DNA of 36,173 nucleotides from an uncultured Chlorobiaceae bacterium. GTDB lineage: Bacteria > Bacteroidota > Chlorobiia > Chlorobiales > Chlorobiaceae. This document shows positions 1 to 9,105 of the stretch, piece by piece. Location: positions 1 to 36,173 of the forward strand of contig CAIYPU010000067.1 in NCBI GenBank assembly GCA_903928225.1. Reading direction: 5' to 3'. The translations under genes were made by a program, and so were the position numbers. The notes under the pieces are model-generated. The model did not search any database and was not told the origin of the DNA. It saw nothing but the letters and a program-made list of their open reading frames with translations. Position 1 is the first letter of the stretch; every line of letters begins with the position of its first letter.

Positions 1-206
1 CCCCAGTCCTCAGTCCTCAGTCCTCAGTCCTCAGTCCTCAGTCCTCAGTCCTCAGTCCTCAGTCCTCAGTCCTCAGCACTCAGTCCTGATTTCCCCAGAC
101 CCCACTTTCCACTTTCCACTTTCCAAATCCCACTCCTCACTCCTCAGTCCTCACTCCTCAGTCCTCAGTCCTCAGTCCTCAGCACTCAGTCCTGATTTCC
201 CAGCCC
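1..206. repeat. Heptanucleotide tandem repeat array (left edge)
   Basis: Perfect and near-perfect tandem copies of a 7-base unit (TCAGTCC in one phase) fill 1-83. They continue through variant heptamers (CCACTTT, CACTCCT, CAGCACT) up to about 202. The phrase CAGCACTCAGTCCTGATTTC occurs twice, near 75 and near 180, so a longer block was itself duplicated. The array touches the stop codon of the TPR gene at 208-210, with no terminator hairpin between them. It starts before the window, so its full length is unknown. The same unit family recurs at 32007-32678. The plus strand lacks stop codons only because the unit contains none; I do not regard it as coding. Confidence 0.93.
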
Positions 207-207
207 C

Positions 208-1941
208 CTACCCACCCTTCAGCTTCGCGATCCGGTCCATCAACTCTTTCGCTTTTTCCGTATCGCCCAGCTTTTCATATGCCTTCGACAGATGTTCAAG
301 GATTTCCGGTTCATCAGGATCAAGCGACGAAGCTTTTTCGAGGATTTCCCTCGCTTTCGCATACTCGCCGAGCCTGAAATAGATCCAGCCCAATGTATCC
401 AGAAATCCGGCGTTGGCCGGTTCATTGGACGTAGCCTTCATCGCCAGCTCCTTCGCCTTTTCGAGACTCTTCCCCTCGAGGGCGAGAATGTACGCCAGGT
501 TGTTCATCATGAGCGAGTTGCCCGGATCGACTTCGAGAATCCTTTCGTAAAGCCTGATGCTTCTGTCCGGCAATCCGAGCTGGTCGTAACAGAATGCAAG
601 TGTTCCCGCAGCCTGCATGAAGAGCCATTTCTCCTTGCGGACCTCATGCCATCGCAGGGTATTCTCAAGCAGTTTTGCAGATTTACGCAGCTTCCCCGAT
701 CGATAGTACAGCTCTCCCTCCATCACTGAAAGCCTCCGCCTTTTCGACGGCATGTACCTCATCGCATCAGAAAGCGCTTTACTGGCCTCCCTGAATTTTT
801 TCTGCATCATCAGCGCAGTGACAAGCTCTTCGCGGATATCGACGTCAGCCTTGTCGAGCTGAAGCGCTTTGCGCAGGAAAACTTCCGCTTCGAATGGATG
901 TTTCTTCTGAATTTCCGCCCGGCCACTGATCAGCCATGTCTGTCCGCTCCGGGGATAATACCTGATCAGCCCTGAGACCATCACTGCGGCTGGGGCAATA
1001 TAGGCGGAATCCTTGAAAGAACGGACAAGTACGATATTCGAAAGATCGATCTTCTGTTTCCTTGAAATCTCTCTCCTTGTATAAAAACGTTCCAGGTCTT
1101 TCGAAAACCTTTCAAGGTTCCCGGTCTGTACCGAAACGTCGAAGAGCGAAAGCCATGCTGATAAAAAAACCGGATGCTCCCGCACTACGGTATCAAGGGT
1201 TGAATATGCCTCTTCGTACTGTTTTGTCTGGGCGTAAAGCTCTCCCAGCGTGAGAAGCAGTTTCTGCTGATTTTCACCCTTCCCGATGAACTCCTTCAGC
1301 GTAACGATGGCATCCTGGTAATGAGCGAGCTGTATCTGCATGAGCAGGACCTGGGCCCTCGCCGGTTCATTTTTCGGATCGACGGCGAGAATTTCACGGA
1401 ATACACCGAGCGCCTTTTCCGCTTCAGCGGCGGCAAGGTATTCGAGGCCGAGCATCGCAAGAGCGTCAGTATTGCCGGGTTCGAGATCGGCAAGCTGGCG
1501 GAAGAGAAACGCAGCCCTCGCGAAATCGTTCATCCGGTGTGAAAGAACGGCGAGATAGGCCACATAGTATTTGTTCGAAGGATCGAACAGGAGGCTTTGT
1601 TCCGCATGGGCTCTCGCCGAGTCGGCCAATCCAAGGGCGAGATAGGCTTTTGAAAGGGCGTAATGCGCCGCTGCGTTCGAGGGCTGCTCCACCAGCAGCT
1701 TCAGGAAGCCCTCTGCAGCCTTGCGGTAATTCCCCTTGACGTTCTCGAAAGATGCGGAAACAAACCTCTCCCTGAAAGCCTCTTCAGCAAACTTGTCGCT
1801 CCCGCCGACGTCGGCAAGGGCAACCACCGGTGCAGATACCGGCAGAACAATAAAAAGACAGAGCAGAAAAGCCCGGGCAACCCGGCCGGCAGCTGAGCAT
1901 AGATGCCGCGTCAGCAAGGGTTCACAGGATGGGTGGTTCAT
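208..1941 (-). CDS. Exported TPR-repeat protein
   Basis: 577 residues. A hydrophobic stretch at about residues 23-44 followed by A-L-A-D looks like a signal peptide, so the protein is probably periplasmic or membrane-attached. The rest is an array of about a dozen 34-residue tetratricopeptide helices; typical spacings are visible in A-A-A-H-Y-A-L-S-K-A-Y-L near residue 90 and L-D-T-L-G-W-I-Y-F near 515. TPR proteins are scaffolds for protein complexes, and no enzymatic domain is visible. The start codon lies inside the end of ruvB (20-base overlap), which suggests translational coupling, although a TTG at codon 9 is possible. The gene ends directly at the heptamer array. The specific partner is unknown; members of this family in related bacteria are annotated only as TPR proteins. 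Confidence 0.85.
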   Translation of the reverse strand: MNHPSCEPLLTRHLCSAAGRVARAFLLCLFIVLPVSAPVVALADVGGSDKFAEEAFRERFVSASFENVKGNYRKAAEGFLKLLVEQPSNAAAHYALSKAYLALGLADSARAHAEQSLLFDPSNKYYVAYLAVLSHRMNDFARAAFLFRQLADLEPGNTDALAMLGLEYLAAAEAEKALGVFREILAVDPKNEPARAQVLLMQIQLAHYQDAIVTLKEFIGKGENQQKLLLTLGELYAQTKQYEEAYSTLDTVVREHPVFLSAWLSLFDVSVQTGNLERFSKDLERFYTRREISRKQKIDLSNIVLVRSFKDSAYIAPAAVMVSGLIRYYPRSGQTWLISGRAEIQKKHPFEAEVFLRKALQLDKADVDIREELVTALMMQKKFREASKALSDAMRYMPSKRRRLSVMEGELYYRSGKLRKSAKLLENTLRWHEVRKEKWLFMQAAGTLAFCYDQLGLPDRSIRLYERILEVDPGNSLMMNNLAYILALEGKSLEKAKELAMKATSNEPANAGFLDTLGWIYFRLGEYAKAREILEKASSLDPDEPEILEHLSKAYEKLGDTEKAKELMDRIAKLKGG

Positions 1942-2959
1942 TGAAGAGGTTCAGTTCTTTGGCAGGCGCATTACCGCTGCCGAATCGTTTGAAGGCCCGC
2001 TGAGTGGCGACCCTTCCCCTGGGCGTCCTTGCAAGGTAGCCTGCCTGGATGAGGTACGGCTCGTAAACCTCTTCGATGGTATCCTGTTCCTCGCCCACGG
2101 AAACGGCAAGTGAGGCAACACCGACAGGTCCCCCGCTGAATTTTTCAACGATGGTTTCCATGATTTTCTTGTCCATGTCGTCGAACCCTTCCTCGTCGAT
2201 TTCAAGGCATTCGAGCGTTTTCAGGGCAACAGCCTTCGTGATCGTCTGCCTGCCCTCAACCTGGGCAAAATCCCTCGCCCGCCTGAGCAGCCTGTTGGCG
2301 ATGCGGGGCGTCCCCCTCGAACGGCCGGCGACCTCGGCGGCAGCTTCACGGTCTATCCCGATCCCGAGAATGCCCGATGCCCTGCTTACAATTCTCTCGA
2401 GAAGCTCCGGATCGTAGTAATCGAACCTGCTGTTGATCCCGAACCTGGCCCGCAGCGGTGACGTGAGCAGCCCGGACCGGGTTGTCGCCCCGACCAGTGT
2501 GAATGGTTCGATGCGCAACTGAACAGCCCGTGCTGAAGGCCCGCTGTCAAGCATGATATCGATGCGGAAATCTTCCATGGCCGAGTAGAGGTACTCTTCG
2601 ACAGCGGGAGGCATCCGGTGGATCTCATCGATAAACAGGACGTCCCCTTTCTTGAGGCCGGTCAGAAGGCCGGCAAGGTTTCCAGCCTTGTCGAGGAGCG
2701 GTCCCGAGGTCGCCTTGATATTGCTGCCCATTTCCGATGCGATGATGTACGCCAGTGTCGTTTTCCCCAGACCCGGCGGTCCGGACAGCAGGACATGGTC
2801 GAGGGCGTCTCCGCGCATCTTCGCAGCGGAGATGAAAACCCTCAGATTGTCCGTCAGGCGCTGCTGGCCGGAAAAATCATCCATGCGCAGCGGCCGGAGC
2901 TGTTCCTCGATCTTCGTTTCGGTGGCGTCGGGCGGTGTATTCAGCAGTTCTATGCGCAA
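1922..2959 (-). CDS. ruvB: Holliday junction branch migration helicase RuvB
   Basis: 345 residues, the usual RuvB length. RuvB is the AAA+ motor that, with RuvA, drives branch migration of Holliday junctions during recombinational repair. Walker A is G-P-P-G-L-G-K-T-T at residues 60-68, Walker B D-E-I-H at 111-114, and sensor 1 G-A-T-T-R at 157-161. The S-P-L-R-A-R-F segment near 167-173 holds the arginine finger. The C-terminal winged-helix domain ends with R-T-P-R-G-R-V-A-T. The gene follows the peptide-transporter permease after 43 bases and overlaps the downstream TPR gene. ruvA and ruvC are not in the window, so ruvB is unlinked here. Confidence 0.98.
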   Translation of the reverse strand: MRIELLNTPPDATETKIEEQLRPLRMDDFSGQQRLTDNLRVFISAAKMRGDALDHVLLSGPPGLGKTTLAYIIASEMGSNIKATSGPLLDKAGNLAGLLTGLKKGDVLFIDEIHRMPPAVEEYLYSAMEDFRIDIMLDSGPSARAVQLRIEPFTLVGATTRSGLLTSPLRARFGINSRFDYYDPELLERIVSRASGILGIGIDREAAAEVAGRSRGTPRIANRLLRRARDFAQVEGRQTITKAVALKTLECLEIDEEGFDDMDKKIMETIVEKFSGGPVGVASLAVSVGEEQDTIEEVYEPYLIQAGYLARTPRGRVATQRAFKRFGSGNAPAKELNLFNEPPIL

Positions 2960-3002
2960 GGTAAAAAAGGTGAAATCGTTTCAGGGTTGCCGGCGGCTTC
3001 CG

Positions 3003-3968
3003 TCATAGCTTGATCCTCGGATCGACAACGGCGTAAAGGATATCGGCAAGGAGGTTTCCGAGAACAATCAGGGAGCCGGAAATGAAGGTGTCGGCGATGA
3101 TCAGGGGGTAGTCCCTGGCGAAGATCGCTTCGACCGTGACGCGCCCCATGCCAGGGAAGGCAAAAATAACCTCGATAAACAGCGCACCGCTGAAAATGAA
3201 CGGAAGGGAACTGCCCATCAGGGTGATGACCGGCAACATGGCATTACGCAACGCGTGCCTGAAGATCACGATCCTTTCGGGAAGCCCTTTCGCCCTGGCT
3301 GTGCGGATATAATCCTGCCTGATCACCTCGAGCATGCTTCCCCTGACGTAACGCGCGATACCCGCAGCGCCGTTGATGCTCAGCACGGTAACCGGCAGTA
3401 CCAGATGCCAGATGCGGTCAAGGGTGAACGCGAGAGGCCCGAGGTTCTCGGCCCCGATTTCGTTAAGCCCCGAAGCCGGAAAAAACTGGTATTTCAGGGC
3501 GAAGAGGATGATCATCATGAGCGCGAACCAGAACTCGGGCATCGAATAGAAAAACAGGGCCGTTATGGTCAGGAACCTGTCAACGAAGCTGTTCTGACGG
3601 ACTGCGGAAATGATGCCGATGAGGATGCCGAAAATGAAATTGGCGGCAAGGGTAAGCAGCGCGATGGTCACGGTAACTGGCAATGCAGATGCGATCACTT
3701 CGATAACCGGCTGCTGGGCACGGCTGAAACTCCTGCCGAAGTCACCCTGCAGGACGCTTGCGAGCCACTTTACGTACTGGACGGGAAGCGGATCGTTCAG
3801 TCCGTATTGCGCCCTGATCTGCTCGGCAACGTTCGGGCTGATGCCCGGCTGGATGAAAAACGCCGCCGGATCGCCGGGAGCGAGCCGGATGATGAAAAAA
3901 GTCAGGGTCAGCACCCCGAAAATCAACGGTACGGCAATGAGAAGCCGCTTGAAAATATAGGTCAGCAT
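3003..3968 (-). CDS. Peptide ABC transporter permease (DppB/OppB type)
   Basis: 321 residues with six predicted membrane helices: near residues 9-30, 98-120, 134-155, 180-205, 243-270 and 288-310. The N-terminus L-T-Y-I-F-K-R-L-L and the following F-F-I-I-R-L-A-P-G-D-P are the hallmark of DppB/OppB permeases. The E-A-A-like loop is G-L-P-E-R-I-V-I-F-R-H-A-L-R-N-A near residue 230. It would form one half of an inner-membrane channel for di- or oligopeptides. It begins 6 bases after the binding-protein gene, so the two are co-transcribed. The usual partner permease (DppC/OppC) and paired ATPases do not follow; ruvB does. Substrate specificity (peptide, nickel or other) cannot be read from the sequence. 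Confidence 0.92.
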   Translation of the reverse strand: MLTYIFKRLLIAVPLIFGVLTLTFFIIRLAPGDPAAFFIQPGISPNVAEQIRAQYGLNDPLPVQYVKWLASVLQGDFGRSFSRAQQPVIEVIASALPVTVTIALLTLAANFIFGILIGIISAVRQNSFVDRFLTITALFFYSMPEFWFALMMIILFALKYQFFPASGLNEIGAENLGPLAFTLDRIWHLVLPVTVLSINGAAGIARYVRGSMLEVIRQDYIRTARAKGLPERIVIFRHALRNAMLPVITLMGSSLPFIFSGALFIEVIFAFPGMGRVTVEAIFARDYPLIIADTFISGSLIVLGNLLADILYAVVDPRIKL

Positions 3969-3974
3969 GGCATG

Positions 3975-5759
3975 CTATGGTGCGATATGCGGAGCCGGTC
4001 GGAGCCTCCAGTCATCGATGTTGTAGAACGGCCCGGAGATATTAAGCTCTTCCCCTTCGATCCGTCTGCTGAAGCCGTGGGTTTCCCGGATCCAGTAGAG
4101 GAAGGTGACCGGCTGGTCGCGGAAAAGGATCTGCTGGTATTCAAGCCAGTAGGGCCTGGCGTCCATATGGTTCATTTTCTGTTTCGCCAGCTCGCACAAC
4201 TCGTCAACCCTCGGGTTCTGGTAACCGGTCATGTTGAAGGGGCTCTTTTTAAGGTCCGACCCCCAGACATCGAGCGGATCGATTTCAAGTCCGATAGCCC
4301 AGCCCGCCATCCATGCATCGAGCTTCTTCTGTTCGAGATTGTTGAAAAAGACATTCGATTCCTGGGTCTCGAGCCGACAGTCGATACCGACCGCTCGAAG
4401 GTTCTGCTGGATGATCACGCTGGCATAGTTCCTTCTCGCATTGCCGGCATTGGTATAGAGCGTAAAACTGAATTTCCTGCCATTTTTCCGGAGAATGCCG
4501 TCAGCCCCCGGAAGCCAGCCTTCCTGCTTCAGCAGCGCCACTGCTCCGTCGGGATCATAAGGAACGGGCGTGACGGTATTGTCATATGCCCATTTCAGGG
4601 ATGGTGAAATATCGGTATTGCAGAGAACGCCGTACTGCTTGAGATACCCGTCGATGATCGACTGCCGGTCTATCGCTCTCGTCAGGGCAAGCCTGACCTT
4701 TGCAGAACCGAACAGCGGATGGGGCCTTATCGTACCGTTCTTCCGATAGGCGTCCTGGTCTATGTTAGACCACCCGACGTAATCGTAGACCCTGAGACCG
4801 ATTGTTTTCACCTCAACCTGCGGGTTCGCCTTGAACACCGCGCTGAAATCTTCCGGCTTGATATTTTCGACCACATCAGCCTGCCCAGTCTGGAGCTGGG
4901 CAAGCCTCACCGTGTAGTCGGGAATGATCCTGTAGGAAATCCGGGGAATGTTCCCCGGTTTCGGCAGGTTGCATTTCCGGTTGGAAGCGACGATGAGCTC
5001 TTCCTGCTGTTTCCAGGAACGGAGGGTATAAGGCCCAGCGCCCATGGGGTTCTGGTTGAGCGGCGAGTGCCTGAATTCCTCGGGCTTGACGTTTTTCCAA
5101 AGATGCTCGGGCAATGGCGTCAGGGAGGTGTGGTAGAGTGCCAGGTGCTCCGGGACCGGCTTGTAGAACCTGAAGACAAGGGTGGTGTCGTTCGGCGTCT
5201 CTATGGCCTTGTCGAAATCGATATGGCCCTTGTCGGCACCGACAAGTTCGGCAAGGAACTGCTGCCTGGTGCTCGCGATCACCGGACTGCCGTAAAGCAT
5301 GTAGGAAAACTTGAAATCGCGCGACACGACCGGCTTGCCGTCGTTCCAGAAGGCATCATTCCTGAGGATGTAGGTGATCGACCGGTTGTCGGGGGACATG
5401 GTCCAGCGTTTGGCCAGCGCGCCTTTCGGCGATTTTTTCAACTGCCCCTGCGGGACCTCCCTGAGCTTCTTCTCGAGGGTAAGGTAGTTCAGCAGCCCGG
5501 TCGTGGTATCAAATTCCGCCTGCACGAGTGACGGAAAGAGCAAACCCACGATCTCGCTCGACGTAACGGTGGTTGCCAGGACCGGGTTCAGGTAGTCGGC
5601 GTCCCCAAGCATCGCGACGACCAGCGTCGAATCCATGGCCGCACGGGTTTTGCCGGCATCGTTCCCGGTTCCTTTGCCCCCGCCGCAAGACGAGAGCATG
5701 AATACCAGCGCGGCAAGTGCGACGCAAAGCGTATTCGCAAGGAATTTCCTGTCATTCAT
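3975..5759 (-). CDS. Extracellular solute-binding lipoprotein of peptide ABC transporter (SBP family 5)
   Basis: 594 residues from the preferred ATG at 5759, which has a GGGGG-type ribosome site about six bases upstream and overlaps the end of hprK by 8 bases; an in-frame ATG at 5783 is less likely. The signal peptide ends in the lipobox L-S-S-C (Cys25), so the mature protein would be lipid-anchored. The body matches family 5 (OppA/DppA) binding proteins: an early L-N-P-V-L-A, the segment K-R-W-T-M-S-P-D near 130, the W-N-D-G-K-P-V pattern, and R-L-A-L-T-R-A-I-D-R-Q near 370. It feeds the permease encoded 6 bases downstream. The true ligand is not evident from the sequence. Confidence 0.92.
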   Translation of the reverse strand: MNDRKFLANTLCVALAALVFMLSSCGGGKGTGNDAGKTRAAMDSTLVVAMLGDADYLNPVLATTVTSSEIVGLLFPSLVQAEFDTTTGLLNYLTLEKKLREVPQGQLKKSPKGALAKRWTMSPDNRSITYILRNDAFWNDGKPVVSRDFKFSYMLYGSPVIASTRQQFLAELVGADKGHIDFDKAIETPNDTTLVFRFYKPVPEHLALYHTSLTPLPEHLWKNVKPEEFRHSPLNQNPMGAGPYTLRSWKQQEELIVASNRKCNLPKPGNIPRISYRIIPDYTVRLAQLQTGQADVVENIKPEDFSAVFKANPQVEVKTIGLRVYDYVGWSNIDQDAYRKNGTIRPHPLFGSAKVRLALTRAIDRQSIIDGYLKQYGVLCNTDISPSLKWAYDNTVTPVPYDPDGAVALLKQEGWLPGADGILRKNGRKFSFTLYTNAGNARRNYASVIIQQNLRAVGIDCRLETQESNVFFNNLEQKKLDAWMAGWAIGLEIDPLDVWGSDLKKSPFNMTGYQNPRVDELCELAKQKMNHMDARPYWLEYQQILFRDQPVTFLYWIRETHGFSRRIEGEELNISGPFYNIDDWRLRPAPHIAP

Positions 5760-6747
5760 GCACATCCCCCGGGTTCCTTTCATTGTTGATCACGTTTTTA
5801 ATCCTGTCGGTAAGCGCCTCGGCAGCCACGTAGTTCGAGTAGCGCTTCAGCAGGAAATTGAGGGCCACCACCTCGATGATGACGGTGATGTTTTTTCCGG
5901 GAAATATAGGCAATTGCACAAGCGGAACATCGACGCCGAGAATTTTTATGAATTTCGTATCGAGGCCGAGGCGTTCGTATGCCATCTCGTTGTTCCATTC
6001 AAGGAGCTCGACGACGATCTGGACGTCCTTGACATCGCGTATGGCGCGGATCCCGAAGTTCGCCTTCACATCGACGACGCCCAGGCCGCGGATCTCCATG
6101 AAATGGTCGACGATCTCGTTGCGCCTGGCGGTAAGCGTCGTCGATTCGCCTTTCCGATGGATGACCACGGCATCGTCGGCAACAAGGCCATGGCCCCTTT
6201 CGACAAGGTCGAGGGCAATTTCTGATTTGCCGAGTCCGCTTTTGCCGGTAATCAGGACGCCTACACCGTACACATCGACCATCGAGCCGTGGTACTGCTG
6301 GTAGAGTGAAAACTGCTCGTCGAGAAAATCCGTGACGAGATAGATGGTCTTTGTCGAGGAATGGCGGGTGACGTAGACGGGAATCTCCGCCTTCGTGGCC
6401 AGCTGCAGGAGATCTTCGGGCAGCCTGTTGTTGCTGGTGAGGATGATGCAGGGCATCTTGAAACGCACCAGGTTTTGAAACTTGACCCTCCTGTCCTGTT
6501 CGTCGAGATGGTTCAGGAACCTTGTTTCGGTATTGCCGAGGATCTGGACGCGTTTGTAGGTAAAAAGGTTGGTGAAGCCTGCAAGCGCGAGGCCGGGCCG
6601 GTGAAGATCGCGCTCGAAAATCCTGCGCTTCTGCTCGTCAACATTATTGAGGCGGCGCAGCTTGATATCGTGCTTCTTGCCGATGTGGTTAAAAAAATAT
6701 GCGACCGTTATGGATCGCTTTTTCAAACCTTTCTGTTCGAGGTTCAT
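5752..6747 (-). CDS. hprK: HPr kinase/phosphorylase
   Basis: 331 residues from the ATG at 6747; a TTG 54 bases upstream would add 18 residues unlike the family. HprK phosphorylates and dephosphorylates HPr on its regulatory serine. The N-terminal domain is complete. The catalytic histidine lies in Y-H-G-S-M-V-D-V-Y-G (His153), the P-loop is G-K-S-G-L-G-K-S (168-175), and the family signature is M-E-I-R-G-L-G-V-V-D-V (218-228). The gene lies downstream of hpf and overlaps the binding-protein gene, so it belongs to the long minus-strand run. No HPr, enzyme I or sugar permease is encoded in the window. A regulatory rather than sugar-transport role is inferred; the ribosome-binding site is weak. 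Confidence 0.96.
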   Translation of the reverse strand: MNLEQKGLKKRSITVAYFFNHIGKKHDIKLRRLNNVDEQKRRIFERDLHRPGLALAGFTNLFTYKRVQILGNTETRFLNHLDEQDRRVKFQNLVRFKMPCIILTSNNRLPEDLLQLATKAEIPVYVTRHSSTKTIYLVTDFLDEQFSLYQQYHGSMVDVYGVGVLITGKSGLGKSEIALDLVERGHGLVADDAVVIHRKGESTTLTARRNEIVDHFMEIRGLGVVDVKANFGIRAIRDVKDVQIVVELLEWNNEMAYERLGLDTKFIKILGVDVPLVQLPIFPGKNITVIIEVVALNFLLKRYSNYVAAEALTDRIKNVINNERNPGDVHE

Positions 6748-6840
6748 GGCTTCGACAATCTTGTGACGAAAACCCCCGCGCCCTTGCCCGGCGTCCGCCA
6801 ACGGAACAGGGCGCGGAAGACGAATGCCCTGAGGAGGGAT

Positions 6841-7161
6841 TTACTGCATCTTGTCCTTGTATTTCTGGAGCTGTTTGCCAAGCGCTTCAATACAGTTGTC
6901 GATCGCAGGTTCATAAGCCACACCGGCTTCCTTTGCCACGAAGTCCTTCTGCGGCACATGCACGGTGATTTCGGCAAGCTTGTTCTTCTCGAAATCGTTC
7001 TTCTGGTGATCAAGTATCACATGGCAGCTCAGGATGCCGGGATAGAATTTCATGAGGTTCTGGACCGCGTTGCGGGCATAATCTTCAATGTTGTTGTGGT
7101 TGTTCGAATGACGCAAGGTAACCTTGATATTGACCGCATCGCTGACGGTTGGTTTTGTCAT
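6841..7161 (-). CDS. hpf: Ribosome hibernation-promoting factor (HPF/RaiA family, short form)
   Basis: 106 residues from the ATG at 7161, preceded by GGAGGT at 7166-7171; a longer in-frame start at 7203 is not supported. The family fold shows as the opening V-N-I-K-V-T-L-R-H-S, the segment Y-A-R-N-A-V-Q-N-L, the strand H-V-I-L-D-H-Q-K-N, and the basic end L-Q-K-Y-K-D-K-M-Q. Proteins of this family bind the 30S decoding region in stationary phase or starvation and protect idle ribosomes. It lacks the C-terminal dimerisation domain of long HPF. It sits 82 bases after xerC, an arrangement I recall as common in Bacteroidetes and Chlorobi, and 93 bases before hprK. Confidence 0.93.
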   Translation of the reverse strand: MTKPTVSDAVNIKVTLRHSNNHNNIEDYARNAVQNLMKFYPGILSCHVILDHQKNDFEKNKLAEITVHVPQKDFVAKEAGVAYEPAIDNCIEALGKQLQKYKDKMQ

Positions 7162-7243
7162 AATAACCTCCATTGAAAAAAGGTGAACGTGAAGAAGGAA
7201 CAAAGCTCCCTATTTTATTGAACCCGGGAGCCTGAAAAAGAGT

Positions 7244-8254
7244 TCATGCGTTGGGATGTGCCTTGCGGTAGACATCCCTCAGGCGCTCGAAGGTAACATG
7301 GGTGTAGATTTCGGTTGTGGATAGATTGCTGTGCCCGAGCATTTCGCTTACGCTGTTGATATCCGCTCCGCTGTTCAGCAGATGTGTGGCAAAGCTGTGA
7401 CGCAGGATATGCGGGTTTTTCTTTTTCTGTTCCGTGACCGATGCAAGGTATTTGCGTGTCAACCTCTGGACGAGCACGGGATAAATCTTTTTCCCGGTTC
7501 TCGTTACAAAAGCCGGGGATAATGCTTCAGCATCACCTGTACCGTTTATTCTAAAGAAGTTTCGACGGACTTCAAAATATTTTTTCAGCGCTTCGGCCGC
7601 AGGTTTTCCGATGGGAACGATGCGCTGCTTGCGACCTTTTCCGGTCAGTTTCACAAAACCGGCAACAAGGTCGATATCCCGGATTTCAAGCCCTGTAAGC
7701 TCGGAAACACGCAGACCGCTCCCGTAGAGCAGTTCGAGGATACACCGGTCACGCTCGCTCTCGAAAAGCTTTTCTGAGGCATCACCCTTTTTACGCGCCG
7801 AAAAGGCCGATTCGGCAGGAATAACTTCGCTGAAAAGCTTTTCCGCCTGCTTCTCGGTGAGGAATCCGGGAATTTTCGTCGCATACCTTGGCATGACGAT
7901 ACCGGAAAGCAGCGAACCGGTGGGCACCCCCTGCTCCTCGAGGTATCGGAAAAATGTGCGGACTGACGAGATTTTCCTTGCAATCGAACGGGCTCCGGTC
8001 CCGCTTCTGAGCAGGTCAGCCATGAAAAGCCTTGCTTCGGAAGGAGTTATGCGTGCATAATCGAACACGTCAGGGCTTTCGAGACCGTAATGGGATGCGA
8101 AAAAGGTATGGAACTGCAGGAGATCGGTCCTGTATGCGACAATGGTATTCGAGGAAAGGTTTCTTCTGCTCCCGAGCATTCCGAGAAACCCGGCAACCCT
8201 GCCGGTGAGACCGGAAACCGCCGTATCAGTGCAATGTGATGGTGCTTCCTTCAT
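7244..8254 (-). CDS. xerC: Tyrosine recombinase XerC/XerD family
   Basis: 336 residues. The N-terminal core-binding (SAM-like) domain spans about 15-115 and the catalytic domain about 130-330. The catalytic set is visible: Arg182 in S-G-L-R-V-S-E-L, a Lys in the K-G-R-K-Q-R hairpin near 206-210, His282 and Arg285 in [10 protein letters not shown], His308 in L-G-H-S-N-L-S-T-T, and Tyr317 in I-Y-T-H-V. Xer recombinases resolve chromosome dimers at dif; the hpf neighbour and overall form favour the chromosomal XerC/D type over a phage integrase. The ATG overlaps the preceding stop in an ATGA junction, indicating coupling. Whether it is XerC or XerD cannot be settled from one gene. Confidence 0.93.
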   Translation of the reverse strand: MKEAPSHCTDTAVSGLTGRVAGFLGMLGSRRNLSSNTIVAYRTDLLQFHTFFASHYGLESPDVFDYARITPSEARLFMADLLRSGTGARSIARKISSVRTFFRYLEEQGVPTGSLLSGIVMPRYATKIPGFLTEKQAEKLFSEVIPAESAFSARKKGDASEKLFESERDRCILELLYGSGLRVSELTGLEIRDIDLVAGFVKLTGKGRKQRIVPIGKPAAEALKKYFEVRRNFFRINGTGDAEALSPAFVTRTGKKIYPVLVQRLTRKYLASVTEQKKKNPHILRHSFATHLLNSGADINSVSEMLGHSNLSTTEIYTHVTFERLRDVYRKAHPNA

Positions 8255-9105
8255 GGGAGCGCTACCGGGACAAGTTCCTCTTTCCCTTTAATGTAATACA
8301 ATTTATCGCCTCTGATGAGAAAATTGTTCAGGGCAGGCGCCTCGGCGTCACTCTGCATGGTGTCCTCGTAGAGGAAACCGTTCCGAAAAACCTTTATCGA
8401 AGAAATCCAGGTACCTGAATGTCCGCGCGGTTCATGAACGGCAAGGACAACCGACTTGCCCGACGGTATGTATTCCAGAAGTGCGGTTTCAGGAAGGGAA
8501 ATCCCTGCAAGCTCATGGGGCAACCCTGCAGCTGACGTCATGAGCGGAAGACGGACCTGCTGCCGGTCTTCTTCGGGCACCGCATTCAATCGGAGCGAAG
8601 CGGTTTCCGGGTTGTCCTCGCCAAGTTCGCGCACAGTCCGGCCGGTCAGCGCATCGAGCAGCATGAAAGAGCGCTCAGGAAAACCGGCAAAAACTGTTGA
8701 TCTGTAAACCAGGAGGTCGCTGCCGAGATTTGCCGAAAAAACGACGTCCGGCCGCGTCCATGCCACGCGTCCCTCTTCGGGATCGTACGCCCAGATGCCA
8801 AGGTGTTCGGGGCTGTTCTGCATGTAGGAATGGCAATAGGCAAGGTGGTCCGAGGTGCTTTCCAGCCCGGTGAACCATCCTTCGCCTGCCGGGCCGGTTT
8901 CATCGGAAAGCAGGGGCTGGAAACCGTCCGTCAGAAGCTTTCCCGAGTGCGGATCAACAGCGAAAAAGAACGCCTGCCTCCGACCGGTATCACGCTTCTG
9001 TGCAACGAGGGTTCCCGAACCGGTAAACATGATCTGCCATATCGCCATGTCCCTGCCGACGTGATGCGACCATAAGACGGAAAGATTTTTTTTCGTTTTC
9101 CTCAC
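8251..9105 (-). CDS. Uncharacterised protein, DUF4905-like
   Basis: 284 residues from the GTG at 9105, which overlaps the preceding stop (GTGA) and has GGAG five bases upstream; a GTG two codons earlier would have its ribosome site too close. There is no signal peptide or membrane helix. The sequence reads like repeated beta blades ([34 protein letters not shown]), suggesting a cytoplasmic beta-propeller-like fold. I recall such proteins under the DUF4905 label in Chlorobi and Bacteroidetes, but I cannot confirm that here. It is tightly coupled to a methyltransferase upstream and xerC downstream. Function is unknown. Confidence 0.85.
   Translation of the reverse strand: MRKTKKNLSVLWSHHVGRDMAIWQIMFTGSGTLVAQKRDTGRRQAFFFAVDPHSGKLLTDGFQPLLSDETGPAGEGWFTGLESTSDHLAYCHSYMQNSPEHLGIWAYDPEEGRVAWTRPDVVFSANLGSDLLVYRSTVFAGFPERSFMLLDALTGRTVRELGEDNPETASLRLNAVPEEDRQQVRLPLMTSAAGLPHELAGISLPETALLEYIPSGKSVVLAVHEPRGHSGTWISSIKVFRNGFLYEDTMQSDAEAPALNNFLIRGDKLYYIKGKEELVPVALP

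Noticed and set aside
3255-4607. Long plus-strand frame (450 codons) opposite the permease and binding-protein genes
   Set aside because: It spans two clear minus-strand genes and their junction, with no recognisable motif; it is a shadow frame.
7244-8254. Phage or integron integrase
   Set aside because: No att site, phage gene or tRNA target is nearby; the hpf neighbour and operon overlaps fit a chromosomal Xer protein.
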